Of a DNA stretch of 64,000 nt, positions 1 to 10,609 are shown piece after piece (the first letter of the stretch is position 1; every line of letters starts with the position of its first letter). Under the pieces are notes generated by a model that had not been told where the DNA came from, searched no databases, and saw only the letters and a list, made by a program, of their open reading frames with translations. This DNA comes from Agapetus fuscipes (lineage: Eukaryota; Arthropoda; Insecta; Trichoptera; Glossosomatidae), in the NCBI GenBank assembly GCA_951799405.1, contig OX637353.1, positions 11,718,001 through 11,782,000 of the forward strand. The letters run 5' to 3'. The position numbers were made by a program, and so were the translations under genes.

Positions 1-549
1 TTTTCATTGAAAAGCTCTCCTTTCAGGCCTAGTACACTCCGAGTATAAAACATTTAAACCCAACTACCCGTTTTACTAAACACACATAAAAATCAAAACG
101 CTCACTAGATGTGCTGCTTTAATTTCCATATATTTTTGGTGAAATATTTATGTAAAGTTTTGTATTTGAGCCTTGGTGGTTGTATGGGGCGGGGCCTTTG
201 AAAGTGATTTCATGGCTGGTGTATGCAGAGCGCGCTGTGGTCACGCGGGGTACGCATAGAAAGGCCCTGCATGTGAAGATAAATATTTGTGCGAGTTAAG
301 CCGGCGATATGCAAATAACTAGATAACATATTTTTTGATTCATTTTTTTTTCATAAATTCTGAATTCGCTTGTATTGTAGCTATGATGGATGCAACTCCT
401 CAAGGAGGTCAAGACTCACACCGGGTTGTAGCGCTTATGATGATGATGTTCGAAGTCAAAATGACCTTTGTAATCTAGTGGAACTGGTATTCATTTGGAA
501 TATAAACAGTTTGAAACGTTTGTTGTCTTGTGTTTAACGCTCTTTAAAT

Positions 550-790
550 GGTTAATGGAAGGTTGTGAGCTCGATTACCGGCGTAGCACAGAAAAAATCC
601 TTCAGAATTGGCCTTCGCTAGGCAGAACCATTCAATTGCCTTTATCAAAGACCAGTCACTAAAGGTCCATTCAGACTAACAGTCATTGGGTCTCGCTTGA
701 GTATTGGCGCTCTTTGTACCAACAAACAAGCAGAGAGCTCTTAAAGTGTGATCACTCAAAAACATCAAATAATTTATCATGATATTTATT
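550..790 (+). mobile_element. SINE A copy, diverged
   Basis: The sequence carries the SINE A signature order: a tRNA-like head with GGTTGTGAGCTCGATTACC as a decayed B box, then GCACA, a CAAAGACCAGTCAC block, a GGGTCTCGCTTGAG block, CAGAGAGCTCTT and a TGTGATCAC block. The order matches better copies near 5.1, 28.6, 41.2 and 52.2 kb. Promoter boxes are degenerate, so this copy is probably inactive. Confidence 0.6.
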
Positions 791-1089
791 TATATTGATA
801 ATAAAACAACACATACAATGTAAAAAATATATGAGGTGACAAGGTACATAAACTAAGTGTGTGTATTGTTATGATTTGAAACAATGTCCTGTCGCTTGAC
901 TACTCTGTCTACAGAGAGATCTGGTCCCTATGTATAGAAAGATAACGGATGATTCTCGAAACATTGGGAACTGGCACATGCAAGATTTTGCCAGAACATT
1001 CGAGTAAATACTCACACAATCTCGACAAATACAAGTACAATCATACAAGTAACTCATATCTAGATACTTTACAGACCTTATCTTAGCTC

Positions 1090-1770
1090 CTTGACTGAAA
1101 GGTTAGTGTGAGGCTGACCCACCGTGCTGTAAAAATTGGTTCACTTTTGCCGATGCCACCTCGGTTTCAGGGAAAGGCGGCAGGAGTTGCAAGGTTTATG
1201 TTCATGTGAGGTTTTGTTTATTTGTATGCACGCATGCAGAATGTGTAGGCGCGAACCTACATGTGCCTGTCTGTGGGCATGCATTTAATTTGAGCCTAAA
1301 ATCTTAACATATCGATTGCCCAGTTCCACACTGTAATAAATCCGAAATTCACGATTTTGAGTTTTACCTGCTATATTATAAAAGAAGCTCTGTTTTTTCA
1401 ATTCCACACTCAAACAAGTCGATATCGTTATTATTTTTGTCATAGTCTGGATCATTTCACTATGGAATTTTATAAATCTAGCTTTATTTTTAATTCCACA
1501 TTGCAATATCTCGAAATAGTTTTGTATGGAAGTGAAATGAAAAATATTTTTAATTCCATACTACAACATTTCGAAACAAAAAATCATTTTCCTTTGAAAT
1601 GAGTTACAGCGAATACACTAAATTAACGTTGATTCAAATAAGTGTTCTTCTTCCTGGCCTATTCAGATGAAACTTCGACAGGCCATATCTCAAAACAGTG
1701 TATTTTGAAATATTACAGTGTGGAACTGGGTAAACGGTATCTTGCAGCTTAGATTAGGTATAGATTATAG
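1090..1770 (+). mobile_element. RTE-1 3' end, split by a MITE
   Basis: This is the 3' UTR of the RTE-1 LINE: it starts at CCTTGACTGAAAGG and runs through GGCTGACC, GGTTCACTTTTGCC and TTTCAGGGAAAGG to CTTGCAGCTTAGATTAGG. It is interrupted at 1313-1736 by a MITE; the two halves join in the order seen in intact copies. No coding sequence of the LINE remains. Confidence 0.7.
1313..1736. mobile_element. MITE inside an RTE-1 tail
   Basis: The terminal inverted repeats read CG(A/T)TT(G/A)CCCAGTTCC and continue into ACACTGTAATA on both ends. The flanks end in TAT on both sides. The interior holds several loose repeats of AATTCCACA. The intact RTE-1 sequence on either side shows where it inserted. 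No transposase is present and the superfamily is not clear. Confidence 0.6.
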
Positions 1771-2249
1771 ATCACATACAGAACAAAGACACAAACAAAA
1801 AAACAATCACACATTTGCAGAAATATCTATGATTGAGGGCTCCACTAGGGTGACAAAGTATCACAAAACGGCCCTATTTTTGCCTCCCCTATTGGGACAT
1901 GTGCTGTATTGGATCCACGCCCCTGCTGAGCCTACGTTATTCTCACATCCACGAATTAAGCTCGTATGAATGTTTCCGGTAATTTATACTCGTTTTGTTT
2001 CGACGTTGCTGCATAATTGTTCATTTATAAACTGAAATTGCCGAGAAATTCCTCGCAAACTTGTACGCTCTTTTATGTACGTCACACCTCAAAGCCTTGA
2101 AATGTGTAGTTTAATATTAAATATTTAATGGTGCAATTTGAACTTCATAATTTTTGAATAGGCATATTTTTTAGTCATTGAGTCGAAAAAGCTTTGATCT
2201 TTTATTTAAATAATTTTTGACCTAGTTTTTGGGCTTTGTTGCTAAACCC

Positions 2250-3240
2250 AGTATATGCATGTTTTATGGATCTTAAAAAAGCATATGATACAGTGAACCA
2301 CAAAACACTACAAGATGTCATAATGGAGACTAAAAACATGTCAAAAGAGTTTGGTGAAATGTGCAGAGTGTGGAACAACCACCTTTTGTATAAGGTTAAA
2401 TGGGGTGCGGTCACATCTGAAGCCTTCAAAGCAAGAAAGGGACTCAAACAAGGAGGCATATCCTCACCAAGCCTCTTTAATATATACATCGACGCACTGC
2501 ACGAAAGACTGAAGAGTACTCGAGTTGGCTGCTATCTTGGTGGCCAGTTGATAAACTCTATATCATACGCTGACGACATGGTGGTGATGGCCCCGTCTTT
2601 AGCAGGATTACGCAGACTAATAGTGATGTGTGAGGACTTTGCAAAGGAAAAGGATTTGTGCTATAATGAAGAAAAGTGCAAATTAATGGTATTCAGGCCC
2701 AAACACTGGCACTTAACTGTACCCCCATTGTGCATTAATGGCAGAAGTATTAAGAGGGTCCAAGAATTTACATACTTGGGTCATGTCCTTAACGAAAACT
2801 TGGTAGATGATAATGATATAAAACGACAACTTCGTTCGCACTGCAGAAAGGCTAACATGCTGGCACGTCGGTTTGCACAGTGCTCAGCCAAAGTGAAGAA
2901 CAGACTTTTTCTCGTTCTATGCACGCAGCAGTACACCAGTGAGCTGTGGTGCAATTACAAGGCACAACACATGAATGAGATGAGGGTATGTTACAACATG
3001 GGCTACAGAGCATTGCTGCGACTGCGGAAGAGCTGCAGTGCGAGTGAGATGTTTGCGGCGGCTCATCTACCCTCGTGGAGTGGGTTATTGCGAACTCGAA
3101 TGGCTGGGTTCAGAGGGAGAATTGAAAATAGCCACAACTCTCTGATCGCAGCAACCAGAAGTCTGAAATGGGAGTTGGGCATATGGCAGCATTGGGCAAG
3201 GAGTCTAAGGCTTACTCAGCCATCACGTTCTCTAGTGTAA
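2250..3240 (+). pseudogene. reverse transcriptase C-terminal fragment of a LINE
   Basis: About 330 codons remain open. RT motif A (FMDLKKAYDTVNH) is at the very start, motif B (KQGGISSPSLFNIYID) about 70 residues later, and the catalytic YADDM box near 2570-2584. Then follow the thumb region (FTYLGHVLNE) and a C-terminal domain with GLWCNY-like and SCSASEMF motifs. The style resembles CR1/L2/Daphne-type non-LTR elements; I do not assign a clade. There is no native start codon: the frame simply opens at the truncation point, where only a TTG is available. Endonuclease and ORF1 are absent. The frame carries no internal stop, which suggests a fairly young insertion. It is not a host gene. Confidence 0.85.
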
Positions 3241-3621
3241 TATTTTCTGAGGTTGCCTACTTCCATTCATTTCTTTTACGTGCATCAGTATACATGCATT
3301 TTATTTTTATTTTTTTTCTCTTTCTTCTATCTGTTATTGCTTTCATGTTTTTTTTTTTTTTTTTTTTACATGCTTACTTTTTATATTTTTTTGCTTTCTG
3401 GTTTCTTTGTATTTTTGTTAATTTTTTCATGTACCTATGCCTTATTTTTTATATTTTCTCAGATTTATTTTCCTTTCTCTGTTTCATAATTATTTTATTT
3501 TTTCTTTTGTTATTTCTTTATCTCCTCTGTAATAACCTGAAAATTGAATATGGCTAGTCACGTATTGCACTACTCGCGTGACTAGGCCGGAATAAAGCTT
3601 TATTATTATTATTATTATTAT
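2250..3621 (+). mobile_element. 5'-truncated non-LTR retrotransposon
   Basis: The element contains the C-terminal half of a reverse transcriptase ORF, a T-rich 3' UTR and a 3' tail of ATT repeats (3599-3621) after AATAAAGC. It is flanked by a perfect 7-bp duplication TAAACCC (2243-2249 and 3622-3628), so both ends are fixed. The 5' end was lost at integration, upstream of RT motif A. It is therefore a dead-on-arrival LINE copy. Confidence 0.85.
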
Positions 3622-3628
3622 TAAACCC

Positions 3629-4840
3629 TAACAGTGCTATTCACAAAACACGTGATCCATAGCTGGTTTATAGATGATTATTTTGTTTGTATGGAAAATT
3701 CACTGTAGGCTGCGGATGAGTCATGACTTTGCTGATTTAGAATAGCACCGTAAAAATTCAATAGTTATAGAAAAAAAATACAACCCAAAAATGTTACTTA
3801 TTTTATCTTTGTTCTTTGCAATAATACCATTTTTTGAGATGTACAGGAAAAGTTGTTTATTTCAATAGACAATGACCGTGACAGGTCCGAGCAAAGCTTC
3901 GGTCTTAGCTCGGTCACCTAATACTCCATATAGTATTATGTTATGCAAAGGTATATATTTAAAAAAAAACTCCTCTAATTTCACTTCAATAAATAATTAA
4001 AAAAAACTTTTTCATTAAAATGAATTTTCACTTTGTAATTACACGCAGTATAAAAAGTTATATATTCTGTTTTGCCATTTAGGTACTGCCAAAGTTCGGC
4101 TCGGACCCGACACGGCTTAGCGTGAGTCATCCTTAATTCATTTCAAATTGACGACTGAAAAGATTGTCACATTTTTGTTGTTTTTGGAATTTTCTCCGAG
4201 TTTTTTCATAATGTACTAATCACAAAATGATATCTGTTAACTCAAGGTCAAATATATCTTCAAACGGACATGACGGAGCTCTAACCGGCGTTGTTTCAAA
4301 AAGACAATTCGAGTACCACTATCTTGTTTGCTCGACCGTAGACCACTTTCTTTTATAAGTAATCTTTGTATTTTGAAAACTAATTTCTAGAATGAAAATT
4401 TTTGGCTTTGAAATGAACATTGTCTGCTTAACCATTCCCGCCCATAAAAGGAAGCGTAAAAGCTTCATCAGGACATCTGTTTATGTGACTTCTGAAGTAG
4501 TTGGTCCAAGGGTAGGAAGTACGGCTGTCGTCACACAAAGTCTATGGTTGTATTATTAGATGCAAATCGTTTTGAAATCCAAAAATATTTATACTTCTTA
4601 AATCAGGGTTTTGCATGTTGACTCTAGAATCGGTAAGGAAATCCAGAAAAAAATACTAATTAAAAACAAAGAAGTCAGATTGAATTTTAGATTTGGTGGT
4701 TCTCCAGGATCTGTTGCCGTGGTCCGTCGAAGCTGGAGCTTACGTACGTTTTACCCATGTCTAAGTTAGGCTTCTTATGTGTGATGTTTATGGGATGTGA
4801 TGTTTTTGTAAACAAAATGTAAGAACAATTACTTAAATGT
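3629..4840. other. unassigned AT-rich DNA
   Basis: I see no credible gene, RNA or repeat signature in this stretch. Open frames are short and lack any recognisable motif. Confidence 0.5.
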
Positions 4841-4845
4841 CACGC

Positions 4846-4882
4846 TGAAGAAGCCCATTGCACACATGGGTGAAACATACAG
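4846..4882 (+). ncRNA. hammerhead-like core motif, candidate
   Basis: A CTGAAGA core box is followed by an imperfect stem (AGCCCAT / ATGGGT) and then GAAAC. This is the order of the conserved hammerhead boxes around stem II, but stem III and the cleavage site are not convincing. It may be a remnant of a Penelope-like or other retroelement. Confidence 0.25.
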
Positions 4883-5089
4883 AAACTCAGGTTCCAATAG
4901 ACCACGACAATAGATCTTGGAAAATAGATCCAGATTTTTTTGCGATTATGAAAATAATTGGACCAGTCTGTAGTTTTGTGGTGAACGCTACAAGCTCGTT
5001 ATCGGAAAGTTGTAAGTTCAATTCCAAGCAGAGCTCCAAATTTTATAATTTTATATTCAAATTGCTCTTTGTTTAGTTGGATTTAGTTT

Positions 5090-5362
5090 TGACTGTTCCG
5101 TAGTTTACTGGTACCGTTTCGGACTCGTAAATGGAAGGTCGTGGGTTAGTGGGTGGAGCACAAAAAATATAATCTGCTCTTCGTTGGGTTGAAAAATTCA
5201 TATACCTTAACCAAAGACCGGTCACTATAGGTACATCCAGCATTACAGAAACTGGTTCATGATGGAGAATTGGCGCCTTCCATAGCAACGACCAAGCTTG
5301 CAGAGTGCTCTTGGGTTGTAATTCACACAAAAATAGAATTCACCAAATAAATCATCATATCA
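5090..5362 (+). mobile_element. SINE A copy
   Basis: The head reads CCGTAGTTTACTGGTACCG, a tRNA-like A-box region, followed by ATGGAAGGTCGTGGGTTAG in the B-box position. The body follows: GGTTGAAAAATTCATA, CAAAGACCGGTCAC, CAGCATTACAG, CTCTTGGGTTGTAATTCACA and AAATAAATCATCAT. The B box has lost its GGTTCGA core, so the internal promoter is probably dead. Confidence 0.65.
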
Positions 5363-5363
5363 A

Positions 5364-5758
5364 TGGTTAAAAGGAAGAAGCGACATAAAATTAATTGTTC
5401 AGGAGAGCAGTTTAAAGTTTGAGATTGCGGAAAAATGGAAAAACTTTTTCATTTTTATCACATCGTCAAAATCAAAACAGCTCTAAAATTTAGAAAATAA
5501 AGGCATTTATTGACATTCTTATTAATGTGGTTTTACAATATTTTACGACTTTTTTATGTCACAAAAAAGGCCAAAATCTTGTCGGTTACACCAACACCAT
5601 ACTTCAAAAACGCAGTTGTTTTCTTGGGCATAAACAACAACAAAAATCTTTGTACAACTATGGGAGTTAGCGCATTAGAAAGAGCGGAAAATTTTAAGTA
5701 GGATAGCATCCATAACTCATTTTTGACAAAAAAGTCGCTTATTTACTTCCTTTTAACC
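5364..5758. mobile_element. MITE M3
   Basis: The ends are inverted: GGTTAAAAGGAAGAAGCGAC on the left and its near complement, CTTCCTTTTAACC preceded by GTCGCTTATTTA, on the right. A shorter, diverged relative lies at 55490-55765, sharing CAGGAGAGCAGTTTAAAGTT and GGGAGTTAGCG. It has no coding capacity. Confidence 0.6.
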
Positions 5759-6450
5759 GTCGATATTATTATTGGATAATTCACAAACCTTCACCCCAAA
5801 CTCTTTACCAAACATTTGCAATTGGATCTTGCTTAAAAATGGGCACTTTCTATTCTAAAATTTACGAAAATTCTCTTATGATAGCGCGTCGAAAAGTACG
5901 GTCGGGGACTTCACAATTTCATGTAGCCTCCAAAATAAGGTTGCGCGTAGTTTTGGCGCCTGGAAGTTGATGACTCTCTAGAGCCATATATCCGCTTCTA
6001 TTCCGCACAAAACTACACTACTTGCTTAGGCGGCAAACAAGTTAAAATTATATTTAAATTACTTCGGGCTTGCTATGGCAGAAGTGTCAAACGCAATGGA
6101 ATACGTCACGGACCCATTTAACTTAAGCATCAAACTTTCTGCAATGCTAAATATTAAAACGTTTTCATTATTGTGTGCTGTAAGTGTGACGTCTATTATT
6201 GTTACGAACGTAGTAGTTCGCGCAGACGTGAGCCTAGGCACGCTGATTGGTGTGTGATGTCTCATGTATACTGTGGAACAATGCTCTAATAACATCAACT
6301 AAGAAGTATCTACTATGTTCTACAACATTCAAGAATCGTTTCTTTTGTACCTATAAATACGAGCAAAGATCCTGTGGGACAGACAGAGTCACTTGGATCA
6401 TTGTAACGCAAAGATCTGTAAGCAGAGAGTGTAGAACCTATTTTGTGAAA
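5759..6450. other. unassigned DNA
   Basis: Short open frames occur on both strands but none has a recognisable motif. No repeat family of this window was identified here. Confidence 0.4.
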
Positions 6451-6454
6451 AATA

Positions 6455-6985
6455 AATGGACCAAATTTCCGAAATTGCGAATGAATGGAATATCCAGAGT
6501 CATAATAAAAGGAGAGCCTGTATGAAGAAGGTTATGACCAGTGATCTGTGGTTATGACTCTGGAAGAAATTAAAAAAGTATGTAAGGACAGAAAGAAATG
6601 GCGGTTGATCTGTTGTTGGCGGCTAGGGTTTTTAAAATTAGAATTTCTTTTTTGTTAGTTTTTGATGTCTATACATGTTTTAATTTTTTGATATTAAAAA
6701 TGTAATTTGTTGTGTATGTTTCTTGACTCATAGATTAGTATGGGGCTGACCACCCATGCTGTAGAATATGGTTTACTTTGCCAATGTCACCCCTGTTTCA
6801 GGCAAGATCAGGAGAAGTTGCAGGGTGTATGTTCATTTGAGATTCGGGTTTTTATTTTGTAGGATCACATGCGGCATGTTTAAGCGCGAACTTGTACGTT
6901 TCTGTTTGTGAAAATGTATATAATGTGAACCCCTTATGTAACATATATTTTGCAACTTGGATTAGATTAGATTAGAAATCTCAAC
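6455..6985 (+). mobile_element. RTE-1 3' fragment with ORF remnant
   Basis: The first about 170 bp are the end of the RTE-1 coding region, recognisable by CCAGAGTCATAATAAAAGG and AAGAAATGGCGG, the DNA behind the SHNKRRACMKKVMT and DRKKWRLIC motifs. A short duplication of the GTTATGAC segment has disturbed the frame. The 3' UTR follows (CTTGACTCATAGATTAG to GCAACTTGGATTAGATTAG). Truncated and non-functional. Confidence 0.75.
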
Positions 6986-7361
6986 CTCAAGCTTATATTG
7001 TTTTGGTTTTACCATATATTGCCTACCTATAAGGCGTATGTGCACTTTGGCATTATCACTGTTTCTTTTGATAATGGAAAAAAAATGTTTAAACTATACA
7101 AAACATCACGAATTTAATCCTGATTACTTCACAGTATAATAACGTTGCGACACAAATGCCTACAGAGCTTCATTACGACTGCAGAGTGGAGTCGGAACAA
7201 AAAACCGACACCCTGCTACGTGGTCAACGGCGAGAGTGCGAATTATACTAGACACGACTTATATCATTTTGTAAAATATTTACGTGTTCCTACAGAGCCA
7301 GCACTGTCTAAGTAATTAAGTAAAGTTCATTAGTAAAAAGTGAGAGGTGAAATTAATGCTC
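6986..7361. other. unassigned DNA
   Basis: I see no gene or known repeat signature in this stretch. Confidence 0.4.
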
Positions 7362-7618
7362 TAATCTTAATCTAAATCTAAGCTGCAAAGATATGTATCA
7401 TTTGAGATTCATATTAAATGCATTCCCACAAGCTGACATGCATAATTTCGCGCTTACACATGCCGCATGTGGACCTACAATATAAAAAACCCAATCTCAA
7501 ATGAACATAAGCCCTGCAACTCTTGCCGACCTTCTCTGAAGCAGGGGTGACATTGGCAAAGTGAACCATTTTTTACAGTATGGGTGGTCAGTCGCATACC
7601 AACCTATCAGTCAAGGAA
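7362..7618 (-). mobile_element. RTE-1 3' unit
   Basis: A complete 3' unit in reverse: the tail of CTAAATCTAAGCTGC repeats lies at the left and the CCTTGACTGATAGG start (as CTATCAGTCAAGG) at the right. It begins at the same base as many other short copies in the window. Confidence 0.75.
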
Positions 7619-7683
7619 ACTCAACGCGTTAAAATGAAACTCCGTGTTCAGTAAAAAAAATATGAAAAACTTACGGTACGAAT

Positions 7684-7907
7684 CTTAGACATTTTAGTCG
7701 TCCGTTGAGTCCACGCTTTAACAAACTAATGATGCCTGGGATGAAAGTCTAATCCCCACGGTCATGTTTACGTACCGAATTTTGGTAATATATGTATGAA
7801 GCCTAATCAGCTATTCACTTGCGGCCATTTTGGATTGACAGGTCTTCATACAAATGCATCATTAGTTTGTCAAAGCGTGGGCTTAACGGACGACTAAAAT
7901 GTCTAAG
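7684..7907. mobile_element. fold-back MITE with about 50-bp terminal inverted repeats
   Basis: Left arm 7684-7735 (starting CTTAGACATTTTAGTCGTCC) is matched by the reverse complement at 7856-7907 with only a few differences. The roughly 120-bp interior (AAGCCTAATCAGCT, CGGCCATTTTGGATTGACAG) recurs at 37553-37680 without the arms. The flanks show AAT on both sides, a possible 3-bp duplication. No coding capacity. Confidence 0.7.
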
Positions 7908-8084
7908 AATTGCACCGGTAGTGTTTTATTTTTACATTATTAACAATGAAATTGTTTTCATAATCTCAATTTTTTAACTTTTAAAGTGTAATAGGTACAT
8001 CCCTTCTCATAAAAATGAATTTTACTGTGTAAATACACAAACAATTCAAAGTTTAAAAACAGAAAATAATTGAAATGATTTTAT

Positions 8085-8180
8085 TGTTAGCTATGTAAAA
8101 ATTAAGCACAAAGTTTTTCTTCACGAGTTGACTTATTTCCTCGAGCGCCTTCGATGTTATCACAAAATTGTCAAGTTTGT
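8085..8180 (+). repeat. MITE M2 terminal fragment
   Basis: It contains TTTTTCTTCACGAGTTGA, CTTATTTCCTCGAGCGC and GATGTTATCACA. The same block is found at 40670, 47190 (reversed) and in the complete fold-back at 60878-61445. Confidence 0.55.
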
Positions 8181-8378
8181 TGTCTGGCAAATGGAAAACT
8201 GCCGAAATAATTATGAAATCGCGCTATTAGAGAAAGAAGTGTGATGCGAACGATTGGAAAGATAACAAAAAATAGGAAACTGTATGATTGCTGGTACACA
8301 ATGGCATATTGGTACCGACATTGATGTAAGTGAGGCGTGGACAGTTAATGAATGCGAGTTGAGTAAAGTATTGTTGAA

Positions 8379-8605
8379 ATGGCTTACCTGAGAGCAATGA
8401 CTGAAAATACACTGAATGATAGAGTGTGCAATGATTGGGTGATGAACGAGTGTGTAATAAAAGAGAATTTGAGAATGGAAGTCCAAAAAAGCACAATGAG
8501 AAGGTTCGGATATACTGAAAGAATGGATGATGAACGAATAACGAAGAAAGTGTACAGAGGAATTGTCAGAGGAAAGTGTGGAATGGGGAAGACCAAAGAA
8601 GGAAT
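8379..8605 (+). pseudogene. RTE-like ORF C-terminal remnant, diverged
   Basis: The translated segment aligns by eye to the C-terminal region of the RTE-like ORF at 34274-36481: AYLRAMTENTLNDRVCNDW corresponds to DYLRSMIGKKRSDRVRNDF, and MRRFGYTERMDDERITKKVY to LRWFGHLERMSDERLTKKVY. It lacks the RT domain and ends where the GRGRPRKVW motif should be complete. It is a fragment of a retrotransposon, not a gene. Confidence 0.65.
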
Positions 8606-8984
8606 GTATTGTTTGGTTTTATTTGTATTTTTTTTAAATTATTTATTTATTTAACAGGATTTATTTTGCACAATATACGAATACACAGTACTTCTCTAGT
8701 TCTATCGATTTCACGTCACAATGTTTCAGTCGTTCTGGCCCTCCGCACCATTGCGGCTCGTCGTATTATAGGTTCCTACAAAAGAGACGATTCTTGCATG
8801 TTCTAGATTCTTCCATATACTTCTACAATGGATTTTTCGAAACACTTCCAGATTGCTCTGCACACACCATTGTGCCTAGGCGCATGTATCTAAATACATG
8901 TACACACAAACTCATAGTTCGTAGTTAATAGTGTGGACCAAATAAGTGAGATTGCAAAAGAACTGAACCTGTAGAGTGAGAATA

Positions 8985-9120
8985 AGAGAAGAGTATGTAT
9001 GAAGAAAGCGATGAATGTTGGAGAGATGAAAGAGATATGGACGGGGACAAGTGGAGACGCATCTGCGGAGGTCTGGCCGCCTCTAGTGGAATGGCGGCAG
9101 GATACAGTAACAGTAAAATA
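8985..9120 (+). mobile_element. RTE-2 3' end fragment
   Basis: Contains the decayed coding tail (GATGAAAGAGATATGGACGG, then GGAGACGCATCTGCGGAGG) and ends in ACAGTAACAGTAAAA, the simple-repeat tail of this family. A sister copy is at 43440-43580. Confidence 0.6.
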
Positions 9121-9575
9121 TTTTTTCTTACAACTTGTACAAAGCTTGGATGCAATTTAAAGCTTAGGGATGCTTGCAACTCTGGTTAAAGCACTCAACT
9201 ACTGTCTTGTTTACTGAAAACGTGAGAACACCCATTACGGGGACAGAAGCTCGGGTTGAAAAAGATGAAAGCGTAATAATATTACGGAAACGTGGTTGTA
9301 AACACAGGGGAAAAATGCACACCGAGTTTTCTTTGCGACAAGCATCGATAAATAAGAACAAGATGGACTAAGAAAGAAATCCTTAGAGAATTAAGGCAAA
9401 TTTATACAGGGTCAGTAGCTCTGCCCTGCTAATTGTAAATGCAGTAATCGACATTTTGATATGTTCACTTTTTTGCAAAAATGACATCTCCTGGGCTTAA
9501 TATATGTATAAAAACACCTCCCTCTCTGTAATTCAAATCCTCATGTCATAATGTATTGTATGTTAGTTTATATTT

Positions 9576-9620
9576 ACACCTGAAGATGGGAGGTATTGCT
9601 TCTCCCGAAACCGGTAGTGT
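9576..9620 (+). ncRNA. hammerhead-ribozyme-like motif, candidate
   Basis: In order: ACAC, core CTGAAGA (9580-9586), a T, stem GGGAG / CTCCC, core GAAA (9607-9610), minimal stem CCGG, triplet GTA (9614-9616), then GTGT pairing with ACAC. The T between CTGAAGA and the stem would be a bulge. Very short stem III is known for hammerheads of Penelope-like elements. Activity cannot be judged from sequence alone. Confidence 0.35.
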
Positions 9621-9660
9621 TTTTAAAAAATAAAAACTCATGTGAATTGTAACAAAGAAT

Positions 9661-9804
9661 ATTTTAATTAATTAAAATACTTTTTTAACTTTGTTACAAT
9701 TCACTTGAGTTTTATTTTTTAAAAAAAAACTGGTTGTGTTTTTTAAAAAATAAAACTCAAGTGAATTGTAACAAAGTTAAAAAAGTATTTTAATTAATTA
9801 AAAT
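9661..9804. repeat. 144-bp near-perfect palindrome
   Basis: Two arms of about 65 bp, 9661-9725 and 9739-9804, are reverse complements around a short centre (AACTGGTTGTG). A third, direct, shorter version of the arm (TTTTTAAAAAATAAAAACTC) lies just upstream at 9620-9660, which suggests an inverted duplication of a retroelement end. Confidence 0.75.
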
Positions 9805-10065
9805 GTGCTTTCACAAAGTTACTGCCCAAAATCTAAATAAAGAATATTTTATTTTAATCTACCATAATTTCCGTGTTTGTTTTTATTAGAACTATGTGTT
9901 TTATTTGAGAAAAAACGCAGAACTAACACACAGGATCTGCAGCATTCGTTTATCTCCAAACTGTCATTTTGCAAGTACTGCGTTTACAAGACATGTAAAA
10001 TTTTCTCAATGGCTAATACGGTAAACAAGAACTAAGGCAGCGAGTAGTCGAGGATATTTCTTAGG

Positions 10066-10371
10066 GTGCACACACGTTCGCAAAGTCAGTGCGGAAAAAT
10101 GAATTCTCGAAAACAGCAAAAAGTTAAAAAATTATTCATAAAAAATGACATATTTGTGATGATGCAAGAACTAATTGGTATGTTGGAAAAAGAGATATCT
10201 AAACAGAAACGGATTTGGGTAAGAAAATGGATAGATCACAGAGATAAAACTGGAGGTTCTGCTCTGTTGATAACCCAGTTGAGAATTAAAGATCCTGGGG
10301 AATACAAACTGGCTTTGAGAATGACGCCAAAAAACTTTGACGAGTCGCTCAGTTTTCGCGTCATTTTGTGA
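10066..10371 (+). pseudogene. Harbinger-type transposase N-terminal fragment
   Basis: The 101-residue frame contains RIWVRKWIDHRDKTGG followed by a segment ending LALRMTPKNFDESL. This matches the start of PIF/Harbinger nucleases and their host relative HARBI1 (WVRPW..R, then Y..FLRMSPE.FD.LL). The DDE catalytic core that should follow is absent: the frame runs into non-coding DNA with several TGACG/CGTCA motifs and then the right terminal repeat. The ATG at 10099 fits the coding start better than the first possible start. As it stands it can only be a transposase relic or a short DNA-binding-like peptide. The family call is by motif recognition only. Confidence 0.6.
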
Positions 10372-10609
10372 TGCGGTGTGACGCAGCGTGGTCACCGTAC
10401 TTTGTCATTTACATGACGTCAGTTGCGGTGGCGCGGCTGGAAGGGGGAGCGGACTGACGCCGAAAAATATCAAGCGGCAATATTGAAGTCAGTTACTGAC
10501 GCAACAGTTACTGTCGCGGCAGTACTGACTTGAATCAGTTTACAAGATGGCAGTGCTAGGTCAGCACTGACTCGGCAGTGGACTGACGACAGCAGCTACT
10601 GACCCTGTA

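Larger units (their letters stand above)
9407..10609 (+). mobile_element. Harbinger-like element, internally deleted
   Basis: Inverted ends ACAGGGTCAGTAGCT at 9406-9420 and AGCTACTGACCCTGT at 10595-10609 bound the segment. It contains the N-terminal piece of a Harbinger-type transposase (10066-10371), an unrelated AT-rich fold-back (9661-9804) and a retroelement-like motif (9576-9620), so other sequence has been inserted. The nuclease core is missing, so the copy is non-autonomous. The exact duplication cannot be decided because the flanks are palindromic (TTATA/TATAA). Confidence 0.6.

Noticed and set aside
3168..3557. Phe/Leu-rich, membrane-like small proteins
   Set aside because: They lie in the T-rich 3' UTR of the LINE at 2250-3621 and have no conserved feature.
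9661..9804. Rho-independent-like terminator or CRISPR repeat
   Set aside because: A single long palindrome in eukaryotic repeat DNA; no repeat-spacer pattern is present anywhere in the window.
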